Assembly (NCBI GenBank): GCA_928212115.1
Contig: CAKMRJ010005523.1
Location: 101,950,100-102,014,099, forward strand
Length of the DNA: 64,000 nt
Direction of reading: 5' to 3'
From: Lactuca virosa
Taxonomy: Eukaryota > Streptophyta > Magnoliopsida > Asterales > Asteraceae
A model generated the notes under the pieces. That model was not told the DNA's origin and did no database searches. It saw nothing but the letters and a program-made list of their open reading frames with translations. The translations under genes and the position numbers were made by a program. Below, piece by piece: positions 37,653 through 49,988 of the stretch. Each line of letters starts with the position of its first letter. Position 1 is the stretch's first letter.

Positions 37653-38314
37653 CTCGGTTTGTTTTCTTGATACTTGATGCTACATGTTTTTTCAAAAGTT
37701 GAAATTCTGCATTTTTTGCATCTGACTGCTCACCACGACGTGGCAGTCTTTACCACGAAGTGGTGATGCCCCTGTATGCAAAATTTCGGGGTTTTTCTTG
37801 GTATTGGATGAGGATCATTACCCTAAACTATTTTTTGAACCTTAAAACCTGTTTTTAATGTGGTAATGATTATGCTAATCCAATTTCAGAGGTTATTATC
37901 CAAATTTCAAGCTTTGTATGGTTTATTTATGATTCTTGAAATTGTTGATATGAATGTTCATACACTTATGAGTTTAGAAGATCATAGGAATTATTTGCAA
38001 ATAGTTTGTTAGTTTAATTCTTGATCTTGATGTGTTTTAATGGAATTCATAATTTGTCCTCAAGTTATGGATTACCAAAATTCACCCTTTTAAAGTCCAT
38101 TAATACACACATAGGTTACATGCAAATGAAGAGTCTTCGTTTTAATAAATCATTAACTCATAAGTTATGAAGTTGAAAAGTTTTAAAAGTTACAAAACTT
38201 TCCCTCAAGTTTTGGAACATGTAAAGTCTCACACTTTTTTAGAAAACTTTAGTTCCAACCCCTAGAATTTTAGAAGTTAAAATTCAACCCTTATACTTTA
38301 TAATATTATAAGTT

Positions 38315-38315
38315 A

Positions 38316-38352
<37 letters not shown>

Positions 38353-38364
38353 ATATATATATAT
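38315..38364. repeat. AT microsatellite in E
   Basis: TA repeats with one TTA interruption. Confidence 0.93.
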
Positions 38365-38674
38365 GCATAAGAACAAGTCGTTTTACCGTTAGTAGGCCTC
38401 ATTCACGAAGCCGGTCTATAAGGGGGGTATAAGGTTGTTGCCTATAAAATGACAGCTTAATGGGTGTCCACTCTCACCCACCGCTTCCTTGACTGGTGGA
38501 GGGTCGTTAGCCGAACGGGTAGGACAAGGAATATAATTCTCCCTTTATTAAAAGTATTAATGATAAATACTAAGAAACTAAACACTTATGAATTCCCAAT
38601 CTTAGTTAGTTAGGAAAATGTGAATTTGGTGCTAACCCATGAAATTACAGTTTGCACTTTGCTTATGTCGATTA

Positions 38675-38783
38675 GTGGAGCGCGTGTGGTTAACCGGCAC
38701 ACTAACTTGATTTAACAAGGTAGGCAAAGGGTAACTTAATGTTTAGCATAGGATCGGTGGAGCGCGTGTGGTTAACCGGCACA
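38675..38783 (+). repeat. 27-bp dispersed repeat, two copies here and one at 41442
   Basis: A unit with core GCGCGTGTGGTTAACCGGCA lies at 38675-38701 and 38757-38783, and in variant form at 41442-41468. The surrounding sequence differs at the three sites. At the third site E2 lacks it. Confidence 0.85.
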
Positions 38784-39155
38784 TCTATTAAGTGATAAAT
38801 ATTAAGGGAACCAAGTATATTTGCATGGTTATTCACACCTTGTTTTCTGATCCTCGACATCCCACTCACAAAACTTGAGAGGGCACAATCGAGATTTAAA
38901 CATGCCATTGAAAAGTTCAATGAATCTCAAAAGATCTAGGAGTTTCAAAAACCAATTAAAACCTAATTCCCATTTCGTTTTTCATGGTGGAAATTGGTGA
39001 ATCGTCATTCACCTACCTTCAAATATTTTATAGCTTGGATTACGACATCCTACTTCTAAGTTATAAAATATTGTGTTGGGTCCTAGCCTTAATATTTCAT
39101 ATTTGCTGTTCTACTAAGGATTTAAATCAACAAACTTGAATTTCTCCCATTGTAG

Positions 39156-39811
39156 ATGTCTGGTTCAGACAACTATGATCTTCCCAAATCTCTTGGAACA
39201 AGCTTTCCTAATGAAGATGATGTCCCGGAAATCATACTTGACTTCCTCCACCTCCTCTAATTATTCTCCCTAACCCATAAGCTCTTGAAAAGTTCAAGGT
39301 CACTCAAGCCCTATTGGCAAGCAAAGTCTATGTGTACGCACATCTTGAATAGTAAGTCACATATTGACAAGCCGGAAGAGTTGGGTGTCAAAGTCTTGAG
39401 GAAGTTGGTTATTCAATCACTTTCTATGTCACATAGTGAGTTCTTTGGGACTACTATGTAACAGACTATGACATGACCCTCAATGATCTTACCTGTTTGC
39501 TTGTTGCTGCTAAATCAGAAATGTTTTGGCACACTGAAAAAGTAAATATTGGTGGAAGGTCTATTTCTTAAACTTCCATGGACATTGACAATGGTAACAT
39601 TGGAAGTCCAGAAAAGCTTTCTCTTCCCAATGGAAAGGGATCGGCCTTGGTCAACCCGGTTGACCAAAACGTAAAGAGAAAGGATAAGTTTGTATGTCTT
39701 TATTGTCGAGAGAAGGGACATTGGAAGCGAAGCTGCCCTAACTACCTGAAGGCTCTGAGAGAAGGAAGAATCAAAAAGTTTGACTCTGCTTCAGGTAAGT
39801 CCACTATATAA
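39156..39811 (+). pseudogene. gag: Copia-type gag pseudogene (E)
   Basis: The ATG at 39156 follows TTGTAG. The early part is frameshifted but matches E2's gag (SLGTSFPNEDDVPE, FKVTQALLASK). The last frame, 39578-39811, is open and contains a CX2CX4HX4C zinc knuckle, CLYCREKGHWKRSC, typical of the RNA-binding end of Copia Gag. The first part has several stops, so no full Gag can be made. Confidence 0.85.
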
Positions 39812-42800
39812 CTCTGTTAAGTTCCTAATTGATGATTCTTAATACAAAATGTGACTCAGTTACATTTTAGTGTTTGGCAGGATCAAGAAAAGGGAAGGAA
39901 GCTTAAAAGAAAAGTATGTTGAATCTGATCGTGAAGATGGATTTCAATCGCATGGTTCGAAGATTGGATTCTTGAGCTACTTCTTAGGAGTTATGATAGA
40001 TTGCTAGGAAATATGTAATAGCATAAGTTTTCATTTAAAAGTGCATTGTAAGGAAAAATTTTCCGCATTTTATAAATAAATAAAACTTTGTTTTACTTTA
40101 TTTTATAACTCCTTCCAATGACATTTATGGAAAATTTATGTTTGTATGTTTCTAGCAATAATGGAAATGTGAATTTGATTCTTTTATTTCTGGTAGTGTC
40201 TAAATTTACCAAACAAGGAAAGATTCTCATCACCCAAGTTTTCAATTGGACCGAAAGTTGGAATCATGCAAGTTGTATGATGAATGAGAATTTTCATCTT
40301 TGGAAAATTAAGACTAATTCCTTGTTCACATGTATATGTGAGTCAAGTGAAGGACTAAGGGATCGAGTACACATTCTTGTGCACCGTTCAAGTCCATCCA
40401 TAAGACTATTCGTCATGATTTACTAAAGTTTAGTAAATATGGTTATACTTACAAGTTTAAGTATAATTCTGAAACATTGGAAAAGTTTCAATGTATGACA
40501 GAACGAATGAGAAGAATCAAATTTGGTAGAAAGATAAACGTTTCTCAAATCTGAAAAGATGGGAGAGTACTTTAGTATCGTGTTTTATGATCATCTTAAT
40601 GATTTTGAGACCATATCACAATTCATCCTCTAAGGACATCTTAGTGCATTCTTATGGCTAAGAAGAGGAGTCATGAATTGTTGAAATGGTTAAATCAAGA
40701 AGATGAGTCATACTTCGTTCCAAAACAAGTGTTAGAGTCATACTCCAAGATTGTAACTTGAGTGACACATCTTAAAGAAGGTTTATTAACACTAGTCAAA
40801 TGTAAGAGTAAAATGTTTCCTACTCTTGTACATTTGAAATTGGTAAGTTGTGATGTTTTGGATAAAACAGAGGCCAACTAAGGCCAATTGTGTGAAGTGT
40901 TTGTCTTGATAAAAATCCACACTATCTCTTGAATATTTGTTTGACAGGGCATGGTACTTGGCAAGAGAGTATTATATGTCAAGAGGACAATGGGAGTTTA
41001 AAAGATTCTGAAAGAGTTTCAAGAACTAATCAAGAATAAAACCTATAGTTTATCACTAGCACACGACTTCAGGTTTATAACCTATCGTGTTGACATATTG
41101 CTATTTTTGTGCCCATTCCAGTTAAAGTTGGCTTTGCATATGAGTTCTGTGAATTCTCAATTGGTTGCATAACAACTTGGAAGCAATGGCAGACCCTTGT
41201 GCTGCTAGGTGGCAAGAATTTAAGATTGCACAAGTTCAGTCCATATGAGTTTGGATTTGTTACTAGCCTTGTCTTGTGATTATGGTTTCGACAAATTCAC
41301 ATGGATAGGAACTCATATACCATAAAATCTATGTGTCATAAGGTTTCTCTCCGATTCATGAAAATGATGGTGAGGAAACGCTTTCACTAAGTAGATTTTA
41401 AGTAGATAGCATTTGTGATATTTGCATTCTCAAACTCGTTAGTGGAGCGTGTGTGGTTAACCGACACACTAACATGGACTTGTGAGAAATGGCAAAGGTC
41501 TAAACAATTGAGACTATGATTATGGCATCCCTTTTCATAGTTCTAAAATTGTTTTGACACACATGTGAGCTATCTAAGTAAAAAGGTGTATGATTTTGAT
41601 AAAGTTTTATCAAAGCATCTCGTATCAGAATCTAAACTTTGGTAAGAAAGTCAATAAAGTATTGATTTCTAGAAGTCCAGCTGATTTCTGAGTACATGTC
41701 AAAGGTAGTGGGAGCATAAGTGTTGTGCTAAAAATTATCATGTTAGTGGGAGCATGATAATTATGATAAGTGTTGCAAGTTATCAATGTTAATTATAGAA
41801 AAACAAAAGTTCAATTAGGAAAAGTTGTTTTGCTATAATTAAGGGAGAGGAACTTATACTTCATTTCAATTCTAAAAGCTTAGATTGAGGTTTTAATCAT
41901 CTTTAGTCAAGGATATATATGAATTTTATGTTGGAATGGCTCAACATAAGGAAATTCTATATATGGGTCCATTATTTGCGTTCTAAAATTCGATTATGAT
42001 TACGGCATCCATTTTCATAATCTGAATTATGAGAACATGGCAAATAGAAATAGAAATATTATAGTAAAAAAGACTGGTCTAGTATCATGTCTTTATGTAA
42101 GAAATCATAAATCGTATCCCATATGCTTCGGATATAGGATCGATTGCAAGTGCTATAATATTCATCCTTTCTAAATTTTCCAAATGCTCAGGGCATTAAG
42201 AGGGGAAAAGTCTAGAAATGAATATGACTAAAATGATTAAGCAATTGTCGAGGACAATCTAAGGTTTACCAAAGATTGGTTGCTCATGGACAGTTGGAAG
42301 TATATTGTTAATTTTGGAAGGACCATATTGACATATTCTGAAAAGAGGTAACTCTTGTTCAGAAGTGATAGTCAAAATGAGAATATAGAAATATTCCCAT
42401 AGGTGGAAGTTATTCATTAAATATGTGTAAGATTAGGAAACTTAATGCAAGAAGGATGATCAAAGCAATGTACTTTGAATTTGAGACTTCGTTTCCATGG
42501 AATGATCTCCATTGGAATAATATGTAATGATTGTTGACAAGTCTTTCTGACTTTATGCATAATCATTCCGAGAGGATCAGTGCATATAAGTTTAAAATCT
42601 AACAAGATTTCAGTAAATGGCAGGAATTTGGAATTCTTGCATTTACGGTAAGGATTTGGCATTGTGAAATGAGAATCATTGGAATTATGTTCAATTGATC
42701 TATTCCACAAAGTAAAGATCATAGACAAACATAGTGTGCGTACTTGGTGTATGGCATGACTAGTGTTTCGAAAACATAGTGTACATGCTTGGAGCATGGG

Positions 42801-43711
42801 ACAACTATTGGTTTAATTCAAGTATAAAGTTGATAATTTGAAACAGTATGCAATGAATAATGTGTAATCAATATGGTGATAAATAAATGGTGTTCTATTT
42901 ATATTCATAAGTTTTGAGACCATATTGGATTCGATTATTCTTGCGTTTCACTTTGCATGTTTTGACTTCCAGAATAACTAGGTCGTTCTTCCTGAATGAC
43001 TAAGTTATTCAAACCAGCCACAGTCGATAATACGTTGGAAGTAGGTATTAAGTCAAGACTGTCATGAAGTTGGCTTGTAGATGTCTAAGGTATTGGATAT
43101 AGCAAGAGTTGCTACAACATTCATGAGTGCTCAAAAGTTCTGAGTATTGGATTAAACCCACGCTCATTTGACTCACTTCATGGATTTTATCACGAGTGAT
43201 CATGAGACGATAATATCTTATATTCTTCAAACCTAGAGATATGAGTTGTTGACTATGATTGGTTATACATTGATTGTACGAAAACGCATTGGTAACTCGA
43301 TGTTATAAAACATGCCTTTGTGTATGATTCAACAAGTAGTAGAACAAGCATATGAGTCGAAGTTTATCCATTCCTTTTACCCTTGAAAGGATAAAAGTGA
43401 TATCTGTGGGACCCTCGATGATTTAGTGATGACACCCCGAAGTGCTTGGCCAAGCCTGGATTTATTTGATTTGTTCAATTAGTCAGTCGTCATATATCAG
43501 AAATCGGGAAACAACAAATGGACAGAGAGAATGATTATAATCCATGTCTCAGTCCATATGATATCTAGAATGGAAGAATATATGATCCCTTATCTAATGG
43601 ACGTGTCATTGATTTGTTCAGAGTTCGACAGCGGCTTTTAAGAGCTACGATTGCTAGTCGGGTTTTGGAGTCATACACAATAATAGTTTTAGACTTATCC
43701 AAGTGGGAGAC
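39812..43711 (+). other. E internal region without an open pol, to the LTR
   Basis: No recognisable domain is open. Fragments in several frames resemble Copia integrase in order (SKYGYTYKFKYNSETLEKF near 40432), so this is ancestral pol decayed almost beyond recognition. It matches E2 throughout. A purine-rich AAGTGGGAGA at about 43701-43710 is the likely polypurine tract, one base before the 3' LTR at 43712. Confidence 0.65.
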
Positions 43712-44488
43712 TGTTGGATTAGTGTCTAGGTCCATAACTATAATTGGTATGTACTTGACCCGATTTGGCATGGTTCATTTGGGTTGCATGGCATCGGAAC
43801 AATTTAGATAGACTTTTGTAAGAAAAGGATATTTATGATTTGTTAATATATTATAAGTTCTAATATATTAATATGAAATCATATTATTTAATTAGTATTG
43901 ATCAAGAATTAATTTGTAATTATTTTTGTGATCAAAAGGAGACTAATTAAATATATGGGGATTGATTGTGTAAATCATTCATTCTTATATATGTGGACTT
44001 ATGATCCATAGTTCTTCATGTTGGGCTAAACCCATGGAGTAACCCATGTATACTCCATGGAGGTTTTAACCCATGGAGCATGAGGAATATGGAAAGACAT
44101 GAGTTACATGGTGTAACCCTAATAGCCACAATATATAAGGACCCCATGGCTCAAGAAATTGGCACTAAGGTGTGTACACATGAGGGCTAGCCGATATGAG
44201 CATAAGAACTTCTCTCTCAAGTTATTCCAAGTTGTTGGTGGTGTTGTGTGAACCATTTGAGGTGTCACACTTGAGGAATTAGGCTCTTAAGCTCCATGGA
44301 ATCAAGCTACAAGATCAAAAGGTATGCCATTCTACTAGATTCTTGTAGTATAGGTACTTCATATTATGCTAGTTAGGATGAAACCTTGGAATATCAAATA
44401 TTTGCATGTATAATAGAGAAAACATAGATCAAAGGTTTATAGGGTTGCATGTACACCATAGGAGTGTTAGAATGCTCAAAACCCATCA
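43712..44488 (+). repeat. 3' LTR of E
   Basis: It spans 777 bp, TGTTGGATTAG to ACCCATCA, with scattered substitutions against the 5' LTR (about nine in the first 120 bases by hand count). The donor-like site is present but weaker (AAAAGGTATGCC, GT at 44322). Confidence 0.93.
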
Positions 44489-45141
44489 GAAAGATCTAAT
44501 GATAGGGGAATACTGCCCGAGGGTCGAAGTTCAGAAAGGACATGACATAGTGGCTTACACTACTAGGTTTAGTGATCTTGCGGCTCTATGTCCGGGGATG
44601 GTCCCCACGGAAAGAGAGAAAATTGAGAGGTACATCTGGGGACTATTACCTCCATTTCAAGGGAATGTATTGTCTTTGAACCCCTCTACATTCGATAGTG
44701 CCAAACGCTTGGCATAGAGACTCATTGACCATGGAATCCGTTCACAAGTAACAACCCCTGTCCCAGAACAAGCCAAAGCGAACGACAACAAGAGAAAGTT
44801 TTGGGACAGAAAGAAGAACCAATCAACACAGAACTCCACCAAGAAACAGCAGGTTGTGGCTGTTAATGCCGCGACAAACCCTTCTGTCCCTGCACCAACA
44901 AAGCAGTACGCTGGAAGTCTACCGAAGTGAAACAAGTGCAACTTCCATCACAACGGACCTTGCCGGGAGATGCAATGTGCTAACTGCAACAGGAAGGGGC
45001 ACACTACCCGTTTTTTGTAAGGCACCGCCAAGACCAATCACCCAGGTCCCTGGTATTGGAGTATGTCAGTCCTGCTACGGGTGCGGTGAAGTTGGACACT
45101 ACAAAAGGAACTGTTCAAAGGCAGGGAATACTGGTGGAGTA
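44489..45141 (+). pseudogene. gag: Gypsy gag, second part (B)
   Basis: It continues capsid after element E: LMIGEYCPRVEVQKGHDIVAY, CPGMVPTEREKIERYIWGLL. TAG at 44715-44717 and a TGC-to-TGA stop near 44928 break it. It then reads CNKCNFHHNGPC and CANCNRKGHTTRF. One extra T near 45014 shifts the frame into the last knuckle, CYGCGEVGHYKRNC. Confidence 0.9.
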
Positions 45142-45534
45142 GGGAGAGTTTTGGTGATTATCCATGAAGAAGCCGTGGCAGACCCTACGGTGGTCACGGG
45201 TATGTTTCTCCTCAATCACTCTTATGCATGCATACTATTTGATAGTGGAGTGGAGAGGAGTTTCGTGAATCAAAAATTTAAACATTTACTGAAACAACCA
45301 TCACAAGCACTAAAAGAAACGTTCATCATAGAAATGGCTAACGGGAAAACTGAGAGCACTAACGATATATACATAGGATGCACCCTCACTCTAGAGAGCT
45401 ATGCATTTCAAATCGACCTCATTCCTGTCTCAATTAAAAGTTTCGACGTCATTATCAACATGGATTGGTTGAGTCTTCATCGTGCTGGCATTCTGTGTTT
45501 TGAAAAAAGTCGTTCATATTTATCTACCGAATAG
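45142..45534 (+). pseudogene. pol: aspartic protease (B)
   Basis: Retropepsin-like domain in the frame ending at 45534. It contains the catalytic triplet in LFDSGVERSFV (near 45240; usually DSGA) and the C-terminal FDVIINMDWLSLHRAGI. It lies between Gag knuckles and RT as in other Gypsy elements and would cut the polyprotein. This stretch itself is open, but the neighbouring frames are shifted. Confidence 0.88.
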
Positions 45535-47250
45535 CGAAACCCTAGTTATCTATGGCGACAAAATAGGAACGAACCTTCGAATCATCTCGAGTATTCAAGC
45601 CTAGAAGTACTTATGAAAGGAATATCATGCGTTCCTTGCTCATGTAGTTGATGTGAGCCAAAAGGTGAAAGACATAAAGAACATCCCAGAAGTCCGTGAC
45701 TTTCCCGACATCTTTCCCGAAGATCTTCCAGGATAACCAGCACAACGCCAAGTCAAGTTCAGAATCAACTTAATTCCAGGAGCTACCCCTGTAGCCAAAT
45801 CACCCTATCGTCTAGAACCAGCTGAGATGCAGGAACTATCCGGTCAACTGAACGAACTACTCAACAAGGGATTTATTAGACCAAGCTTCTCACCCTGGGG
45901 AGCACCGGTCTTATTCGTGAAGAAGAAGGATAGATCGTTCCGTATGTGCATCGACTACCGCAAGCTAAACAAACTTACCATTAATAACCGATACCATCTA
46001 CCACAGATAGACGACTTGTTCGACCAATTTCAAGGAGCAAGCTACTTTTCAAATATTAACTTAAGATCCGGGTATCACCACTTATGAGTTTTAGAAGAAG
46101 ATGTTCCCAAAACAGCCTTCCGAACTTGTTATGGTCACTAAGAGTTTGTGGTGATGCCTTTTGGATCAACCAATGCACCCGCGGTGTTCATGGACTTAAT
46201 GAACCAGGTGTGCCGTCCTTAATTAGATAAGTTCGTGATAGTATTCATCGATGACATACTTATCTATTCACGCAACAAGGAGGAACATGGTCAACACTTA
46301 CGACAGATATTGGAAACTCTACGAGTAGAAAAACTTTATGTGAAGTTCTCGAAGTGTGAATTTTGGATTTGGAAAGTTGAATTCCTGGGTCACGTGGTCA
46401 GCGAAGCAGGAATTCATGTGGACCCTTCCAAAATCAAGGCCATCAAGAACTAGTCAGCACCAAAGATGTCTACAAAAATTCATCAATTTCTAGGCCTCAC
46501 TGGCTACTATCGCAGGTTCATTTAGAACTTTTCAAAGATTGTGAAACCACTTACCATCTTGAACCAAAAGGGTGTGACCTTTGACTAGGAAGAGAAACAA
46601 GAAAAGGCGTTCCAAACACTTAAGCAAGACTTATGCGGCGCACCGGTATTCTCCCACCTAAAAGGGATAGAAGAATTTATAGTATATTGTGATGCATCCA
46701 ACCAAGGGCTTGGCTGTGTTCTTATGCAACGGGGAAAGGTCATCGTCTATGCCTCAAGACAGCTTAAGACACACGAAGTCAACTACACTACTCATGATCT
46801 TGAGGTAGGAGCAGTGGTATTTGCTCTGAAGATCTGGAGACACTACCTGTATGGTACGAAAAGCACTATCTTTACATACCACAAAAGCCTTCAACATATA
46901 TTCGATCAGAAGGAGTTGAACATGAGGCAACGACGGTGGGTCGACCTACTAAATAACTATGAATGCGAAATTCATTATCATCCCGGTAAAGCCAATGTCG
47001 TAGCTGACGCCCTTAGTCGGAAAGAGTACTTAGGTAGTAGGTTCAAGGCATTGACTATGACAATCCATTCACATCTGTCCACACAAATTAAGGAGGCTCA
47101 GCAGGAAGCCTTGAAACCTGAAAATATGGCAGATGAACCCCTTAGAGTAATGGATAAGAACTTAGAAGTCAAGGGTGACGGAGTCTTTTACCTCATGGAT
47201 CGGATCTGGACACCGAAGCTCGGTGGTTTCAGAGACGTTGTCATGAACGA
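45535..47250 (+). pseudogene. pol: reverse transcriptase and RNase H (B)
   Basis: The linker is broken until 45827, then RT: WGAPVLFVKKKDRSFRMCIDYR, IDDLFDQFQGASYFSNINLRSGYHHL, VMPFGSTNAPAVFMDLMNQV, and VFIDDILIYSRNKEEHGQH with the two catalytic aspartates (near 46245). Stops lie at 46085, near 46140, near 46220 (TAC to TAA) and at 46453. RNase H follows in the same frame (IVYCDASNQGLGCVLMQRGK, THDLEVGAVVFALKIWRHYLYG, ADALSRK). It continues open to 47269 through the start of the integrase linker (DRIWTPKLGG). Confidence 0.93.
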
Positions 47251-48018
47251 AGCACACAAGACTCGATAACCGTTCATCCAGGTTCAAAAAAGAAGTATCT
47301 GGACCTCAAAAAGTTATATTAGTGGCTTAACATGAGAGTAGAGATTGCTACCTTTGTGGGAGCGGATTACAATGGATTCCAAAAGCCCTCAGGTTTACTG
47401 CAACAACCGGAGATACCTGAGTGGAAGTGGGAGCGGATTACAATGGATTTCATAACCAAGTTGCCCAAGAAAACGGGTGGTCTTGATACCATTTGGGTGA
47501 TCGTCTACAGATTAACCAAGTCCGTGCACTTCCAACCAATTAGAGAACCTGACAAGATGAAGAAACTAACCAAAACTTACATTGGAGAGATCGTACGACT
47601 GCATGGTGTGTCCATATCTATTATCTCTGATAGAGACAGTAGATTCACCTCAGGATTCTTGTAGTCACTACAAAAATCCTTGGGGACTAGGCTGGACATA
47701 AGTACAGCCTACCACCCACAGACTGATGGACAGAGTGAGAGGACTATACAAACATTGGAATACATGTTCAGAGCTTATGTGATCGACTTTGGTAAAGCAT
47801 GGGATATCTATTTAGCATTGGTCGAGTTTTCATACAACAACAGCTACCATACTAGTATCAAAGTTGCTCCATTCGAAGCCCTCTATGGCCGGAAGTGCAG
47901 ATGCCCTCTGTGCTGGGCTGAGGTGGGTGACACGCAACTAGCTAAAGGATAAGTTCCTGACAGCACTCTCACTGGTCCGGAGATCATCCGGGAAATGACA
48001 GAAAAGATTGTAGAAATC
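47251..48018 (+). pseudogene. pol: integrase core, first part (B)
   Basis: The N-terminal zinc region is destroyed (stop after NEAHKTR). Its CxxC part has been replaced by a 23-base copy of downstream sequence. The catalytic core is readable: first Asp in ITMDFITKLP (codon 47446), second in ISDRDSRF, Glu in GQSERTIQTLE, with a stop at 47662. It continues FSYNNSYHTSIKVAPFEALYGRKC and, after a stop at 47950, EIIREMTEKIVEI, where solo LTR F cuts in. Confidence 0.92.
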
Positions 48019-48797
48019 TGTCACACCCCAAAACCGGAACGGCGGAAACGTTCTGGGGTAGAGGACGTCATGTACGGTATCATAACAATGCATAATAGTA
48101 AAGACAAGCAACAACATCCATTGCATTAATATAATAATTGTAATACAAGCGTGTTCTGTATAGTTTGTAAGACACCAAAAATGTATAATCAAAATAAAGA
48201 TGAGTCTTGTATGTGCTCCATCTTCTCAAAAGCTTCATCTGTACATGTCTACTGATGACCTGAGAATACAAGTTATTTTGAAAGAGTTTATCAGCATAAA
48301 GCTGGTGAGTTCATAAGTATTTAGTGTCATTGCGTGTACGAAAATGTTTGTAACAACTTGATGTAGTAACTGATTTCAAATGTTTGTAAAAAGTATACTC
48401 CCTAGAAAATCCTATATTTTCCAGTAAGAATGTAGTCTTCTACCAAGACCCGATTGTTTGTGTATTTTGTTCCTGATGTAGCGTAAGAGTTTTTCCTCAG
48501 TGAAACTATCATTATAAAAATATAGTTTATTTAAACGTGTATGTGACAAAATCACAGTGTAATGAAATACAGACTCCATGTAGTATTAAATGCACAGTAC
48601 ACCTCGGGGAGTCTAAAGTAGTAAATATGCAGACTCCAGGTGGTATTAAATGAACAATACGCCTCGAAAAGTCTATTTTAGCCTTTAATTCTTAATTGGT
48701 TAATTAAAGGTTTGAATGTTAACTCGTATGTAACCATGTTGATTGACGGCTGAATAACTGATGACCCTCCAAGCCATATGTAGTGAAGTAACATTAT

Positions 48798-48920
48798 GTC
48801 ATCCCTTGGCCTTTCGGCTGGGACTGTAGCTAGCAGTCGGGATGTGGGAGTGTCTGTCCCGTATAGATCTATACACATAATGCCCGCTCTCCCTCCATGA
48901 GACTCTGGTTACAAGTTGAT
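48798..48920 (-). other. conserved structured module in F
   Basis: On the minus strand: palindrome GTATAGATCTATAC (48861-48874), GGGA-N7-TCCC hairpin, then outer stem CATCCC/GGGATG (48839-48844 with 48800-48805). This encloses GACTG-CTAGCTA-CAGTC (48822-48838) and GCC-GAAA-GGC (48809-48818). The architecture is that of B and C but with different stem bases. It lies about 780 bp from the LTR end, as in B. Confidence 0.65.
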
Positions 48921-49640
48921 AGCACAATAAAGTGTCGTATCGAGAGGTAGTATGTCACATTCTGTTTATAGTATTCAAATGTTTATGTAGTATGTCATAG
49001 TGTAGTAATGTTTTATCTGTACTAGTGTATAGTATGTTCTCTTGTATAGTGTATAGTATGTTCTCTTGTACAGTGTATAGTAAGTTCTCTTGTATACTGT
49101 ATAGTATGTTCTCTTGTATAGTATATAGTGTGTTTTGACTAATAACCGTACTGGCTTTTGTATGTGTCGTTGTAATAGTAGCAGTGAGTAGTAAAACCTT
49201 AACTATACCTATTATAGTTAAATAGTAATGTTGGGGGTATGCCTTTGCTACACAAAGGTACTGAACTTGAAGTGAAAGTTTTTATATCCAACACATATAT
49301 ACATGATATATAACTAAGGTTCCAACGACATTCGGACAAATAACAGGATACCCTAAGTCCACAACCAAACAAGGAACAGGAAATAAGGTGAGCTATCAGT
49401 CCTAAGTCCTTCAAGTCTTACTTATATAAATATATTAGTGTAGATATGAGTTTGAAAACATTGCAAGTTTAAAAGAGTTTTGGAAACAGTTTTAGTATCT
49501 AAAAGTTTAATAAAAGGTTTTAAAACGCTTGAAAACCATAATTTTGATAGTAACTTGAAAGTAGTAGTAAATCTTTCTGTTTGTTCTGGTCATTAATCAC
49601 ATGTGATTAAAGCAATAACTAGAATGTTTCAACTTGTATT

Positions 49641-49652
49641 CCCCCCCCCCCC
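49641..49652 (-). repeat. 12-base C run (G run on the LTR sense strand)
   Basis: It corresponds to the G6 run that B and C carry shortly downstream of a conserved AAGGTGAGTTCATACCCC stretch. Length may be affected by sequencing slippage. Confidence 0.85.
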
Positions 49653-49988
49653 ATAAAAGCATTTAAAATCATTTCAAAGGTTGATAAAGGGGTATGAACT
49701 CACCTGCAGTGAGTGGTTTGGATGGAAGTGCCGGATAGGATGCTAAGTGTCAAGTGAGGACTTGAACACACACACGGATCCTATTTAACATGTATTGACA
49801 AATATATGTATCTAATTAGTCATTTAACAACTAATTAAACAAGTAAGGACACCCTAAAACATGGGTAACACTTTGATTCAAGTGCTAGGAGTATCAATGG
49901 GTTGCATCTAAAGAGAGTATGGCCTCACATTGGAGTTTACTGCCCATATGGTAACACCATATGAGTTTACGGTTTATGGTCATTTCCC

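Larger units (their letters stand above)
37653..39155 (+). other. E leader, possible intron
   Basis: Non-coding. It holds an AT microsatellite (38315-38364) and two copies of a 27-bp repeat (38675-38701 and 38757-38783). It ends in TTTCTCCCATTGTAG, a strong 3' splice-site-like sequence directly before the gag ATG; with the donor-like site in the LTR this would make an intron of about 1.7 kb. Confidence 0.5.
36863..44488 (+). mobile_element. Copia-type LTR retrotransposon E, nested in B gag
   Basis: This complete 7,626-bp element has two LTRs of exactly 777 bp, TGATGG/CCATCA ends, a near-consensus primer site, a broken gag, about 3.9 kb with no open pol, and a polypurine tract. The flanks AAAAG (36858-36862) and GAAAG (44489-44493) are the target duplication with one mismatch. 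It matches E2 (1-5112) along the interior. With no pol of its own, it is probably a non-autonomous Copia relative. Confidence 0.93.

Noticed and set aside
49641..49652. 12-base C run as an assembly or sequencing error
   Set aside because: B and C have a G6 run in the same place, so the tract is real; only its exact length is uncertain.
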